Source of the DNA: CALBPI01 sp039033695
GTDB taxonomy: Bacteria > Pseudomonadota > Gammaproteobacteria > Steroidobacterales > Woeseiaceae
DNA length: 20,519 bases
Direction: 5' to 3'
Assembly (NCBI GenBank): GCA_039033695.1
Contig: JBCCCC010000050.1
Coordinates: 1-20,519 of the forward strand
Part shown: in pieces, positions 20,479-20,519 of the stretch
How the letters are laid out: each line of letters starts with the position of its first letter
Position numbering within the stretch: the stretch's first letter is position 1
Translations under genes and position numbers: made by a program
Notes under the pieces: generated by a model
Seen by the model: the letters and a program-made list of their open reading frames with translations, nothing else
What the model was told of the DNA's origin: nothing
Databases searched by the model: none

Positions 20479-20519
20479 CGAGAAATGGCCCAGGCGCCGG
20501 CTCGCAGTCAGTCGCCCGA

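Noticed and set aside
20485..20519. Start of a further plus-strand gene at ATG 20485
   Set aside because: Only 35 bases remain, the ribosome-binding site is weak (GCGAGAA), and the residues cannot be recognised. It is possible but not supportable.
1..20519. tRNA, rRNA, CRISPR, IS elements, prophage genes
   Set aside because: No repeat-spacer pattern, transposase or integrase motif, or RNA gene signature was seen when reading both strands.

Overview
The window looks like accessory carbohydrate-catabolism DNA from a free-living, probably marine, Gram-negative bacterium, most likely a gammaproteobacterium. The reasons are a TonB-dependent outer-membrane receptor with a C-terminal aromatic residue, an Na+/solute symporter, a CadC-like membrane regulator with TPR repeats, an alginate/uronate-type KdgF-KdgK-SDR set, moderately high GC, and compact operons joined by ATGA overlaps. 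No tRNA, rRNA, IS element, phage gene or CRISPR array was seen. The taxon is inferred, not proven.

Layout. (1) 1-1574: the C-terminal end of a repeat-containing exported-type protein, then a BdcA-like SDR, then a strong terminator that can serve both converging genes. (2) 1575-11374: a sugar-acid locus. A TonB receptor on the minus strand is divergent from otnK-otnC-ABM protein-IMDH-family dehydrogenase-SSS symporter-SMP-30 lactonase-GntR regulator on the plus strand. The divergent promoters form an exactly symmetric dyad around a perfect 14-bp palindrome. A COG3618 lactonase-like amidohydrolase converges on the regulator, and the two stop codons share one CTATAG palindrome. (3) 11430-15483: a small YccF protein, then an mddA-like membrane methyltransferase translationally coupled to a 46-aa membrane protein, with a hairpin terminator after it. 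This pair is divergent from a large CadC-like winged-helix/TPR regulator. (4) 15617-20478: a 4-deoxy-hexoseulose uronate (alginate or pectin monomer) module: kdgK on the plus strand, the operon kdgF-MFS transporter-SDR reductase on the minus strand, and a divergent UxuR/ExuR-like GntR regulator across a 661-bp gap.

How they fit together. In region 2, import through the TonB receptor and the symporter, lactone opening (SMP-30, amidohydrolase), an oxidation step, phosphorylation by OtnK and decarboxylation by OtnC would yield dihydroxyacetone phosphate. The usual partners LtnD/DenD and OtnI are not in this window, and an isopropylmalate-dehydrogenase-family enzyme sits where they would be expected. 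This is the best candidate for a new pathway variant. In region 4, the MFS carrier imports unsaturated uronate, KdgF opens it to DEHU, the SDR reduces DEHU to 2-keto-3-deoxygluconate and KdgK phosphorylates that. No eda aldolase, polysaccharide lyase or second TonB receptor is in view.
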